Below, in pieces: positions 33,948 to 45,337 of a stretch of 64,000 nucleotides of DNA. Location: assembly GCA_018873245.2 (NCBI GenBank), contig JAEMBT020000009.1, positions 11,071,112-11,135,111 on the forward strand, written 5' to 3'. Each line of letters opens with the position of its first letter. The first letter of the stretch is position 1. A program made the position numbers and the translations under genes. Under the pieces are notes generated by a model. The model was given only the letters and a program-made list of their open reading frames with translations. It had not been told where the DNA came from and did not search any database. This stretch comes from Archegozetes longisetosus. Its lineage: Eukaryota > Arthropoda > Arachnida > Sarcoptiformes > Trhypochthoniidae.

Positions 33948-34823
33948 TTAGAGCTTATTACAGAGTTTGTTCGAGGAACGCCAATCACAAACGCGATTTA
34001 CCGGGTCGAAGATTGTTGGAGGATTGCAAAATTTTTGATAAGGTATGCCGTTTGCACAATGGCAAAAGTTACTCGTACAGTTTCCTAATGGTATTTCGGT
34101 ATTACCAAATCTTCTACACAATTTAGCCTTACATTTCATTTCATTTTGATCAACTATATAGTCCATCTGACTTTCTTCACAGAACTCGTTCCACTGGGGC
34201 CAAGTACAAATGTCACGTATTGGATCGTAGACTGTTGGAGGATTGCAAAATTCTGGATAAGGTTTACCATTAGCACAATGACAGAAAAATCTTGTGCAGA
34301 ATCCAAGAGCTATCTGGGTATTATCATATTTTCCACATAGACTATCATCGCATTCTAATCCATTTTTGTTGACTATAATTGCTTGTCCGATTATCGGATC
34401 ATACTTTGTCAATATTTCCTTAAATGCTAGTGCTTTTTCAAAGTTGTAATTTAATGACTCGAAACCAAACCCGTTGTTGATACTACGCTTTCCGATTGGT
34501 TTCAATTTATTTTTCATATTTTCAACATTATTTATAGCATTTTCAAGCCATCCATGCGCTTCACTAACCTTCATACCTTTAATTTCAGTAATAGCGATAA
34601 CATAACGACGTACACGAACTATACGTCTCTTTTCTCGATGTAAAACAATGTATGATTTGTTGGTATTGTTGCTAGAAACAAGACTTTGAGCCAATTTTGA
34701 TTCCGAGATCTCATAGTCCTCAATAGACTTGATAGTTCGAGGTAAATCTGCTGAACTCGCGACAAATTGCAGATACAAAATGAAAAATAATGATGTTACG
34801 AATACATTTCTCGATTGATTCAT
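33948..34823 (-). CDS. Secreted protein with two CBM14 domains, copy 3 (intact)
   Basis: The single-exon frame encodes 291 residues. Residues 1-24 are a signal peptide (MNQSRNVFVTSLFFILYLQF, VASS). Residues 61-74 are strongly basic (HREKRRIVRVRR) and could be a proprotein-convertase site, as could GKR at 111-113. Two peritrophin-A type chitin-binding domains follow, about C158-C215 and C231-C288, each with the pattern FCHCANG, FCNPPT, a DP pair, then a final W and C. All expected cysteines are present, six or more per domain. This is the only one of the three paralogs with both domains intact and is probably the functional parent form. The chitin-binding role is family knowledge; the tissue and target are unknown. 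The gene lies in segmental block C, with the old hAT derivative about 240 bases upstream in its transcription direction. Confidence 0.87.
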   Translation of the reverse strand: MNQSRNVFVTSLFFILYLQFVASSADLPRTIKSIEDYEISESKLAQSLVSSNNTNKSYIVLHREKRRIVRVRRYVIAITEIKGMKVSEAHGWLENAINNVENMKNKLKPIGKRSINNGFGFESLNYNFEKALAFKEILTKYDPIIGQAIIVNKNGLECDDSLCGKYDNTQIALGFCTRFFCHCANGKPYPEFCNPPTVYDPIRDICTWPQWNEFCEESQMDYIVDQNEMKCKAKLCRRFGNTEIPLGNCTSNFCHCANGIPYQKFCNPPTIFDPVNRVCDWRSSNKLCNKL

Positions 34824-35059
34824 ATTTTATAAAACAACCGATATGTATCACCTAATAAGATTAGAAAATTTGTTTGAAAATTAAGTCTAAGAAGTCATTT
34901 AAATCAGCTGAATAAAGTTTTTAAAAATCTTTAACGTATAATATATTTGCAAAACTTTATATTATTCATAGATATATTAAATTTTCACAGTTTATACAAG
35001 TATTTGAAACTAGAATTGATTTTTAATAATACAATTAAAGCAACTTAACATGTTATAAC

Positions 35060-35620
35060 CAGTAATGCACACGCTCGAAGCTTGCGCTCGGTCGGAAATT
35101 GACGCTTAGCGCTCACTTTTCCGAGACACTAGAGTGCCGAGCGTTTACAGAGCGACAAGTCAGCAAAGTTTATGAATTGAAAGACTTATTCATTACAAAA
35201 TTAATATACTTTATTTGAGCTGTAATTTTATTTGTTTATGAGTAGCAACAACAAGTGTATCCAGAAAACAACTATTTTCTAAAGCGGATGATATAATCAA
35301 TAAAAAGCGAAATAGACAGTCTAAAGACTCCATACAATCGATAATATATAGTGATTCAATGTCTAAATTCTTTACAACAGATTAAATCATAAATTTTTGT
35401 GTAAACACTTATATTTATTAAAATCTAACTTTTCTATATTAAAAAATATCTATAATGTATTTCTAATATGAAAAATACGTACTAAGACTTAACACTCAAC
35501 GCTTGAGCTCGGCGCTCGGCGGTCAGACGCTCGAGCGTCCATTCACGCTCGGAAAATTCTGAACGCTTGACGCCTGCGCTCGCTACTGAGCGCCAAGCGC
35601 CTGAGCGTTGAGCATCACTG
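35060..35620 (+). mobile_element. hAT derivative embedded in CBM14 block, copy 3
   Basis: This is the best-preserved of the three. It has an exact 8-bp duplication, gttataac (35052-35059 and 35621-35628), and ends CAGTAATGCACACGCTCG and CAGTGATGCTCAACGCTC, the standard hAT CAGTGATGC type. The terminal 100-150 bases are dense in GCGCTC/GAGCGC. An interior plus-strand remnant of the dimerisation domain is recognisable around 35285. Confidence 0.92.
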
Positions 35621-36669
35621 GTTATAACCTTAAAAAATAATGTCAAAATTTAATAAGTTTTTACATACTTATGATTCAAGCAAATAATAATAACTTCTGT
35701 CAGTTCACAAATGATATAGAGATGCAACACTTGCTTATATTTCAAATTACTTACAAGTTCCAACTTTGCTTTGCGAACTAGTGTCAAATTTGAAAATTGT
35801 CCTCTTAAATACGAAGAACTTATCACTTAATTAATGAGATTATTATTAGCAACCAATCAGACCAAAATTTGATATTTCTTAGAATATTCACTTAATAACC
35901 CTAATAGATTTGAAGGCTATGTACCAATAGAGTCTGGCTTCTCCAACAACTTCGATGATAAATTTTTTTACATTTTTTTATAAATGGCATCTAAAATGTT
36001 GCCTGCACACAAACTATGCGTGATCTTCAGCAAAATGTTTCTACATCTGAATACAAAGTTCACATATACTAGTTTCATGATTATGTTGTTTATATGAATA
36101 TAACTCTTATCCCTAAGTTTAACTTGCAAACTTATTAGATTATATAACTTATTTTGACATCCTGAACTAAGTACAAGTAAGCACAAGTCACGATTTGATT
36201 GAAATCATCAACATTATTATTTGCGAATAAATTCATTGATTTTTTAATTATCGAAAATAAATTGACCCAATTCGTTCATGTAGATTAAGATATTTATCAA
36301 AAATATTATAATTGAAGTATTTTTGTTTAGTTTACTAATTACAAATTAATTCTGATGACCACCGACAACGGCTGAATATACAGAGCCTTTCTTATAGTCC
36401 GCCTCATATGAAAGCATATTAAAAACTTTAAAATAGGAAACTTTATAAATTGTGATAATTACAATGTTGAACATTGTACATGTCCTTGTTTTTATGGCCA
36501 CATTTGATCTGTAAGCTACCGTTAATCCATGAATGAAAAACACCTATTCATTGACAATTCGTATGTAACTATCGCAAGCACAATTTGCATATCTGTAATT
36601 GCAGATCTTGAGGCTAATTTCAGGCCAAATATCTTTAGATGGATACGACTGCCATCACTACCAATATCA

Positions 36670-37520
36670 GCACGTAGCTTAAGAAGCGGTTCTTAAAGCT
36701 TAACCAAATTATCTTGAAACCCTGCAACAACACAAGCGGGTGAATCCGGGCTAATGGATCTGAAGGGGTTCCCGACCCCCCATCCTGCAAGTGTGATGCT
36801 TAACATTTTGATTCTACACTTGACCACTTCCAACTTGAACCTGACCACTTCTGATCACTCAGATCTAACTCTCTCCAAAATGGATAAACTAGGCTTTACC
36901 AAGTCGTAACATAAACCAAACCTGGCTTGAACTAAGGTATAATAGATCAGGTCGCGAAGCGATCTGACATATTCTCCCTTAGTTTATATCAGGCTTGTTT
37001 GGATTACGACTCGAGAAATCCAGTGGCGCAATTCTGGTACGAATCCTAGACTCAATCCTTACTTAACTTTAAGATTGAATTTAAAGATCGTTTTATCCGT
37101 TACGAGGTACTAAACCAAAGATGGATATTCCAAGAACTACTTGTGATAATTGATCAAGTGATGTATCAAAATGCTCAGTTCGATATCCTGAGTACAATGG
37201 TATATTATTTGGAGGATTCAGAAAATTACCATCGGAAGTTGTTCAGAAGTGGTCAAGTGTGGTATTAAAATGTTCAGATCGGCAAGCTGAATTAAATCAT
37301 GTATTACACTAGTGAATGAGGAACTGGGAATCCCCTTGGACCCATTAGCTCGGATTGACCTATACAACAAAACCAATATATCATGATTTCATAAATATCA
37401 CCTTTGCACATGGATCAGTTGATGATGATAAAGAAATCATGTTATATCGGTTTTGTGTGTATTGTTGCAGAGTTTCAGGGTAATTTGGTTAAGCTATAAG
37501 AACCACTTCTTCTGTTAAAC
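36670..37520. repeat. Foldback element, block C copy
   Basis: This is the homolog of 28040-28830, with the same outer arms (cttaaagcttaaccaaatta against its mirror near 37490) and the central hairpin ggtcgcgaagcgatctgac. A stretch of about 70 bases (37020-37090) in the right arm has no partner and is probably a later insertion. Confidence 0.8.
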
Positions 37521-37706
37521 ACTAAAGTACTGTTATGAGCTGACTCATAATTTGAGTTTTTACAGCAGGAAAATGAAGTTATTTTAATTATTCTAGTTTA
37601 AAACAAGTTATAGAAACTTCTTCTAATAATTATTATATTATGTAGAACATCTATATACGAGTTTAGTTTCCTATTACAAGATAAAATATTTTTATGATAT
37701 ATAATA

Positions 37707-37861
37707 TGTTATTTCAATCGAGATTCAATTTCTCTAAAAAGGAATGTGAGAAAATCGAGAGCAAAAGAAAGGAATATAAGCAAATGTTTGAGAGAAAGCA
37801 GGGGAGTAGAGATGTAGTCGTGGAAGAGAAAAGATCTGTTGAGAGATTGAACCGATTTTTT
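37707..37861 (+). CDS. Short lysine/glutamate-rich ORF, unrecognised
   Basis: The frame begins MLFQSRFNFSKKECEKIESK and continues with KEYKQMFERKQ and VVVEEKRSVERLNRFF before a stop. Its charge pattern looks coding, and the ORF at 38117 follows 255 bases downstream on the same strand, so it could be an upstream exon or a remnant. No family is recognised. Confidence 0.3.
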
Positions 37862-38428
37862 TGATTCGCTTGAGAAAAAGTTTAGAGTATGGTAGTTGCA
37901 ATAAAGATTATTCTAGTAGAATTTTGCGTTTTCAACAAATTTACTGATATATTCAATTTTTTTTCATATATTAATCATTTTTCTTTATAAAACTTAAGTA
38001 ATAAAATTTTATATTTTAATTTTAAATTGTGTCTTTAGCAATTAGATAAAAACAATAAATATATAAGTTGTAAATATCTAAAGAGTTGATTCTAGAGATC
38101 TCCAGCATAAAATTTTTTGGTGGAGGCTTTTAAGTTTCTGGTACCTATGGCTACTGCAAGAAGTGGTTACTCTAGCCCTACTATTGAGGTCTATTCTCAA
38201 AAAGGAGGAAGTGATGACGAGCCATCAAAAAGTGAGTCTAATAAGTTTACATATAGTAGATTTTACGACCAGTCAAATAAGGATTTACATAATCCAACAT
38301 TTTATATTGAGAGAAATGATGAGATGAGTGAATTCTGTGAAAAACCTAAACCTAGTATCATTCGTTTTATGGATATTTTTCCATTTGTCCCTAAAATTAG
38401 AATAGAAAAGGTTTTTGAATATTATGAT

Positions 38429-41215
38429 CACTGCCGTAGCCAGCTTTTTTGGTCTGGGGGGGCTAAATGTCTGAAAATTCTCAGTTAAGCTTTATTTAAT
38501 CAAAATTTAATACAATACAATTTTTCTGTTACGATGATTTTTACCAAATTCAGTGACAAAATTATCTAGATTAATAGATAATGCAATTTCTCTTTCAATC
38601 GAAATAAGAGCTAAACCGTTTAATCTGTCATTAGACATCGAATTTCTCAAATAAGTTTTAATTCTTTTTAATGTTGAAAAACTCCTTTCACAAGAAACAT
38701 TAACACATCCTATAGTTAATGATATCTTAAGATACTTTATTAAATCTGGCATAGAGTTTGAATAATCGGTTAGTTTTTCATAGACATTAAAAATATCTTC
38801 GCATTCATAGAATAATAATTTTGCAGTTTCAGAGTTTGACTTTAAATTTTCTAGATTCAAACAATAATGAGTAGCAAATGGCTTCATAATTTCAAAGTTC
38901 ATGAAATGCTTGGATTTTGGATGGCAAGCGCTAACTCCCATTAAAATATCTGTTAATTTATTACCAAACCTTTGATTGATGTTAAACAAAAGGCAATCGA
39001 TTGATGCATAGAATAAATTAACTTTCAAATTATCAGAATCATTGATATCGTAACTGTTTGAAATATTATCGACAAAATAATGTTCCAAATGTTCTGGGAC
39101 TTTTCTAGTTCTAGATTTGATGTCATTTGAAGTAATATTATTTAATTGAAACGTCTCAATGCATTCACTATAAATATTATTCCAAATTTCTTCGCATCTC
39201 AAATTAGATATTTTTATTTTGGTAACTTCTAGTAAAGCAATTACTGAACTCATATCTATGGTTTCGTATTGTAGTTGTTTAAAAAATTCATTCATTTTTG
39301 ATAAAAGATTCCTAAAAATTTTCAAACAGCAAACAAATTCAATATTACATATTTTGTTAAGCACGCCTTTAGCAGTAACAGATTTTTCAGCTTCCTTGGC
39401 ATCTGATAGCCATTCAAGGCAAACTTTCAACGCAGCAAAAGTTTCATCGATAGCAATGATCGAATCGTAGCTATAGTTCCAACGGGTCTCTATTAAACGT
39501 TTAAGTGTATATTTAACTGATCCATAAGTTAAAGTTTGCGTTTCTTTAAAAAGCTCAAAATTCAAACCCGAACTAATGAACACATATAACTGTTCAATTA
39601 ATTGAAAAAAACTCCAAATATTAATACAAGTATTAGTAAAATCCAAAAGTGATAAATTTAGCTTATGCGCATTGCAGTGAACATAAATAGCACTATGAGC
39701 TTTGTTTCGCATTAAACCCTGTAAACCCTTATTACTACCACTCATTACATTACAACCATCATAGCATTGAGAAACTAAATTATCTAAATTTAAATTTAAA
39801 AGCTCTAAGAAGCTAACAATATTTTCAAACTTTGATTGTGCATCAAGTTTTTTCTCATGAATATACCCTAAAAACCTTTCTTTGATTTTTCCGCCATTGG
39901 CATAACGTAAAACAATTGACATCAGTTCTTGCTTAGTAATATCTCTTGTTCCATCAGCAATTAATGTGAAATATTGTGATTCTTTGATTTCATTAATTAT
40001 CGTTTCTTGAATAAGTCTTTTAAATAAGTCTATTATTTCATTCTGAATTTGAGGTGAGGTATATTTAGCATTCAGAGGACCAGATTCTAATTTACGTTTA
40101 ATAATTTCATCATATTCTGCAATAGTTTTGAGCCACAATAAAAAGTTTCCTTCATGTATCGACTGTAAAGTTTCATTATCTCCTCTTAAAGCTGATTCAC
40201 TTATTTCTAGATTGAGTATAACTTTCGTTATTGTCTTAATATAACGTTTATTTTCTTCAATCAATTTTACTCTACTTTTATCAAGTTTCTCAATGATAGA
40301 AGAATTTTTTGTCGTCTCAATAAACGAGTCATATTTAAATAATGCACTTTTGTGTTGTTCAGAACTTTCATGCTTAATAATACCTTTATTTTTTTCAAGA
40401 GCGGACTTCCAGTTCTTGAATCCTATGTCTGTAAATTGTTTTTCGCGATTTTCAGAATTAAAATGTCTACAAACGAAGCAAAATGCAGCGTCTTTCCTGA
40501 TCGAATATTCCAACCAAAATCTATTATTATACCAATTTTTATTGAAAGATCTTAATTGATTGTTTGAATTCACTTTTGGAAAATCAATAATAGGTTGTGA
40601 TGGACTTTGAAACTTATTTATAGATATGTCAATAAAATCATTAGTTATTTGATGAATAGTTTCACTTTCATTATCATTTTCTTCACAAAAATTATCACTT
40701 AAATTCAGACTTTGAGCTGTCTGTTAGCTAAAGTTTTCTTCAATTGTTTCAGTCAATGCATTTTCATTTATTTGAGATTCATTACTGTGACTTAAATAAT
40801 TATCCCTTTGAGTAGTATTTTGTTTTTTTAACACTTTTTGTAAAAAAATCAGATAATAGTTTTTGTTTTCTTTTATTCATACTTAATTCAAAATTAAATA
40901 AAGTAATTTTAACTATTATTTACAACAAGTTTCAAACGTTTAATAACTTTTTATTAAAAGTGCTTTTGTATTTTATTGTGTGAAATGATTTAATATATTA
41001 AAGTATAGAAATTCAATAACTTTCATAATTCAAATGTACTTAACTCTGATTTAAAAAGGGTTTGAAACAAATATACAGTGTTTTGTTTAATAACTTTCTT
41101 ATTCAATAGTTTCAAAGCCTGTATAAACATTTTTCCATACTGGTCTACACTTAAACTTTGAAAAATCTTTGGGGGGGGCTATAGCCCCCTTAGCCCCCCG
41201 CTGGCTACGGCTGTG
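38429..41215 (-). mobile_element. hAT transposon of the TTF/ZMYM type, nearly whole
   Basis: The 2787-base element has an exact 8-bp duplication, attatgat (38421-38428 and 41216-41223), and inverted ends CACTGCCGTAGCCAGC and CACAGCCGTAGCCAGC, each followed by a run of G residues (gggggggcta). These ends are characteristic of animal hAT elements with TTF-type zinc fingers. It carries a nearly full transposase on the minus strand and interrupts an ORF. Confidence 0.95.
38507..40880 (-). CDS. TTF zinc-finger hAT transposase, almost intact
   Basis: A minus-strand frame is open for about 739 codons, from 40723 to the stop at 38507. The domains in order are a TTF-type finger (FWLEYSIRKDAAFCFVCRHF, later IIKHESSEQHKSAL), a DUF4371-like catalytic part (FTLIADGTRDITKQELMS, CYDGCNVMSG, YVHCNAHKLNLSLLD, RWNYSYDSI) and the hAT dimerisation domain (TIGCVNVSCERSFSTLKRIK, then SNDRLNGLALISIE). 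The expected start is the ATG at 40880, opening MNKRKQKLLSDFFTKSVKK, typical of this family. Two lesions separate it from the main frame: a one-base shift in a run of A at about 40830, and an in-frame TAA at 40724-40726. All the functional domains lie beyond both. Either the element is freshly dead or one or both lesions are sequence errors; a downstream start would still make most of the enzyme. Confidence 0.92.
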
Positions 41216-42005
41216 ATTATGATTTGAAACATGGACATGACATCAAGAAATGGCTTAGACTTTGATATATTATCTGAAGCAGAGTTAAATGACATAATTG
41301 ACAAATATAGTTGTAATGATATCTGACGCGAACATGAGACATCTGATAGAGACATATGCTCACATAAGCTTTTATATAAAGATAAATTTGAAACCAATAT
41401 TAAAAGCCAATGTTTCACTGGCACTAAAACTAAGATTAAAGTTATTAGTGATTTTACAGAAAATAACTACCAAAATTCGATATTGAATAATAATATATCT
41501 TATCAAAACGAGTCTTTTGATCTTTCAAGAACTAAGGCTTTCAAAGATTGAAATCCAAGATATAGTAATTTTTTGTAAAATTCGTTTCCAATTCTTTGAA
41601 TAAATACGCAATTTCTTTCCGAACACTCTTATACATAAAAGGTAAATGTATGATTTAATTATTTAAATCTATTTAAATAATTAATATCAATAAAAATAGT
41701 GTTCAAAAGATTTACTGTAAATGAAGAATTGTGTAGATTATTACAATCAAACTCTAAGGGACATAACACCTGTTTTGGGACTATTTCATTAAACAGAGCA
41801 TTTTATTCTCGTTTATTTTGCGCCTTACTCCCATCATAATGGTTTACTTAAGTACATTTAATTAAAAATAAACTACCAATCAGAAAACTTTAAATAGCCA
41901 ATACGGCATACAAGAAGAAAGGCTCTGTACAGTATAATAAATAAATTATGTACAGTAAAATAATATGCTTGTTAACAATACATATGTTAATATACCGGTA
42001 GATAA

Positions 42006-42571
42006 GACTGAGATAAGATCAAGATTCATAATATCAAAATTCTTTACGAATATTAGAATTCAATCAAATCTTGAACAATGGGAGGACTCTTGCAATTTTA
42101 CCGTCGGTCTTATAGGTAGACTTAAAGTGGCACACTGTTAATTATTCGTGAGTAAACCAAAGTTCCTAGGTTTCTACTTATATTTACCATAAGTAGTATA
42201 ATACCGTAAGTTTTAATTTTTTAATAAAGTTGCATAATTTTTACAAATCACATTGAAACTAATGCAAAGTTATTAGTACTTTTGTATTCTTAAATATTAC
42301 ATGATGTATGTATTAATATTATTATAAGACATTGTATTAACTATATCCCAACCATATGAAAAAAATTTCTTAGGGGTCTTAGGCTTCTCAGAGTCCAAGC
42401 ATAAAATATCAAAAATGGATCCAAAGGTCTAGGACATTTTATATATGTAAATTTTAATTTCAAAGTCATGTCGCTTGATCTGTTTTTCATGTTCATCTAA
42501 TAAAAAGCTAAAATTCCAAAACAATTCTAACGATTAATACCTGACTATGCCATTGGTCAGCAGCATAATAA
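42006..42571. other. Spacer, nothing recognised
   Basis: AT-rich sequence without frame, repeat or motif that I can support. Confidence 0.4.
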
Positions 42572-43181
42572 CGTCCTGATAGAGAAATCCGAACGAAAGT
42601 TTAGTTATTGATTCTTAAGACATTATAATGAATAGTAATCTAATACTTTGATATAATTTTAATGATAGTTTAATGAATATTATAAGACTAGTTGTGAGAT
42701 GATAGGACTTCTCATTCAGTTATGGTGGACTTTGTCCTCAAACTGAACAATTTGGTTTTGGCAGTACGAAAGTCGAATATTTCTTAATTATTTTAAAATT
42801 AAAATGATATTTTCAATTTAATTTAATAAAATCGTATTAAAATACACTCAGACATTAATAATCAACTAAATTGAATTGATAAAATGCATTTATAAAATGT
42901 CCGCAGCAGTAAAATAATTTTTTAAAAATGTAATATTTAGCGTTTTGCTTCACATGTGCTGAAAGACCATAGACATTAATATTATATGCCAAAGCGCTTT
43001 TACGGGACTCATTTTTGGTCGGCGATATTTTTTTTTTCAATGCACTAATAAATTATTTCGATATTATAACGTGAATGTCCATATGTTAACCTTTAAAACG
43101 ACACGCTGTTTAAATATAAAACAGTTAAATTTATTTGTGATTTTTATGAAAATATTTTGTTCGGATTTCTCTATCAGGACG
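42572..43181. mobile_element. Non-autonomous element with 23-base inverted ends
   Basis: CGTCCTGATAGAGAAATCCG at the left is exactly mirrored at the right (ends 43181). The 610-base interior has no transposase; the short minus-strand frames inside are not similar to anything. No convincing target duplication is seen, so the superfamily is open. Confidence 0.75.
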
Positions 43182-44689
43182 ATAGTTAAATCAATGAAAC
43201 AATTTGAAAACTTGGATTGAAGTTCAATTAATTCATCGAGATATGAGTGATTTAGATACAATCGTGACTGATTTTACGAATCGAAAGATGAATCTGGAAA
43301 AAGAGAACTGAATGTTATCACTTGAAGTAGTTTGTAATAATTCGTGATTTACTTATGAGAGATTATTTTTAAAAATTATTTTGTGAAATCAATTTTACTC
43401 AACTTTAGAGCCTATAGAACTAGATCTCAGTTGGGGAGGTGTAAGTGTTAAACAAATGTAAGTTTTAGGACTTTTTAAATCAGTTTTTCACTTTCTCAAA
43501 CTACTTTTATCTTTGAAAATACTTTATATTTATGTAAAGCTTTTAAGATTACTATTTTTCAATGTATGCAATGCAGTTCATATTTCAGAGTAACAACTCA
43601 GATCTGTTTTTGTTATTTTAAGAAATGCCAAGACTTACGATAAGCATTAGACTTTGGGCAGAGGCCTTGAGAAGTGGATTACATAATCCTTTGTATCAAA
43701 ATGAAAAGTGCTAAGAAATATTAATATTTCTAAATTTTATTCATTTTTACGTAGAAATCTTAGGATATAATTTTTTAAGTATGTAATATTAAATTAGATT
43801 ATAATGAAAACTCATTCAAATTTTATACTGTATGCACAAGCATTCATTTTTTGAAGTTTGCGGCGATTAAACGTTTTTTGTGATTATAGGTTTAGGGATA
43901 CATATGCTCTATATTCAATTGTAATATAACATCGAAATGATTAAACAGTTATACGTTTAGGATTCTTTCACGTCTAGAGTTTTCATGGCCAGAAGATACT
44001 AACTACTTTGGATAATTAGAACGTTATCATAAAATTTTTCTGAAACTTCAATCAATTTTTGAATTGCACTCTTTGATGATATCCTAAATGTTATATATTA
44101 TTCAATGTATAAAGTGTTTGCCAGAGTCTAAATTTCTCATAAAGAATATCATACGAGGAAGTTTCCTGTCGCTATTGGTTACTTGACTAAAAATCTTGTT
44201 TTAAGAATAATCTTTTACTTGATGTAATATACAATAAACAAAAGTTCTTTTCCTTCCCGTAGCAACTTTTGTATTCAGAAAAACACGTTCCATCCCATAG
44301 CCACACATTCATATTTCAAAATTAAACTAACGATGTTTTTTTCAAATCTTATTTCACAATAAAATTAATATCTAAAAAATAATTGATGGCTACTCCTTCA
44401 ATCAAGTAATAATTTAGAGCTTTCATCTAAAAGTTGAATAAAATTTTATCATAAAATGCGATAATTTAACAGTTTATGTAACATTAATTAGATTACATGT
44501 CCTTAATACTAACCTACTTATAACGAATACGTTAACATGTCGTTTTATAATTTTAAATAGTGAATGACCCTGAACGGTATCTAATGGAAAATGTATGCAA
44601 TAAATTCATATGCAACTCATTAATATTTGTTTTTCTGCAGCTTTTGACTTATGAACTTTTGTTGGCTTCTCTATTAGAAATTTTTGAGT
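43182..44689. other. Spacer, nothing recognised
   Basis: Long AT-rich spacer without any supportable gene, RNA or repeat. Confidence 0.4.
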
Positions 44690-44790
44690 CGGAGACTGCT
44701 GCAGGATTGCATTATTTTGAGTAAAGTATACCATTAGCGCAAAAGTTACACTCACTCGTAGTAGAAGCCTGAAAACTAAATTTTTTATAT
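44690..44790 (-). pseudogene. Relic of the CBM14 gene 3' end
   Basis: The minus strand resembles the last part of the second CBM14 domain (atgcaatcctgcagcagtct, with actttactcaaaataatgc). It matches the relic at 30395-30490. It is only about 100 bases and not functional. Confidence 0.5.
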
Positions 44791-45337
44791 CTATCGGTAT
44801 ATGAATGACAACGATTAATAGTCGACTATCGCTTAATGAATAAATTGAGAACAACTCATTCAAAGTTGTATTTTAGTTTTATTGAAATAAAAGTTTAAAT
44901 TTGCCCCAAAGCTCAATTTATCATTTGAGGTCTTTTTTATTTTTATTCTAAACAATTTGATTAAGAATTTAATTTATTCTACGTCTGAATCATCAGAACT
45001 GTCCCTTTCAAAAACTGCTGATTCACAATTGAAGTAAAGTTACATAACTGTGATAAAATTGTGACTTCTGATGCAATGATACGCAGCACACAACATGCTC
45101 TACGTAAAGCACATAACGCTATTAGACTATATATTTTTAAATTTCAAATTCCAATCCTATTAATAGACGTTAGAATTGATAATTTTTATCATAGCGATGA
45201 ACTCTTACTTGCTCATAGAAATATGTGCTGACGTTTTAAATATAGATAAAGCACAAGTCTAAGAATATAAGTAAAGTAAAATTTTAAAAAACAAGTAAAT
45301 TTGAAATAACGACTATTACTCTTTGCAAATAATATTA

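Larger units (their letters stand above)
38117..41551 (+). pseudogene. Unrecognised ORF split by a hAT insertion
   Basis: The left part (38117-38428) reads MVEAFKFLVPMATARSGYSS, then a charged serine-rich stretch, then KPSIIRFMDIFPFV and KVFEYYD, where a transposon (38429-41215) begins. The right part resumes after the target duplication: the original frame reads DLKHGHDIKKWLRL and stops, while the neighbouring frame from 41231 stays open through MDMTSRNGLDFDILSEAEL and DIIDKYSCNDI and, after one TGA, to about 41551. The codon character on both sides suggests that a real coding sequence existed here before the insertion. I recognise no domain. It lies in the 4.1 kb unique to block C. It may be a host gene or part of another mobile element. 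Confidence 0.45.
32890..42005. repeat. Segmental duplication, block C
   Basis: This is the same-orientation counterpart of 22870-30345. It is interrupted by a stretch of about 4.1 kb (37520-41620) with no equivalent in block B, which holds the unrecognised ORF and the TTF-type hAT. Confidence 0.82.

Noticed and set aside
34146-34340. Plus-strand frame across CBM14 copy 3
   Set aside because: Antisense of the conserved cysteine-rich domains; no support of its own.
39219-40559. Plus-strand frames opposite the TTF hAT transposase
   Set aside because: Antisense shadows of a gene with clear domains on the minus strand.
41179-41486. Frames spanning the right end of the TTF-type hAT
   Set aside because: They read through the inverted repeat into the flank, so they are chance joins.
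42855-43261. Two 60-65 codon minus-strand frames
   Set aside because: The first lies wholly within, and the second crosses the right end of, a non-autonomous element with inverted ends; no domain and no conserved counterpart.
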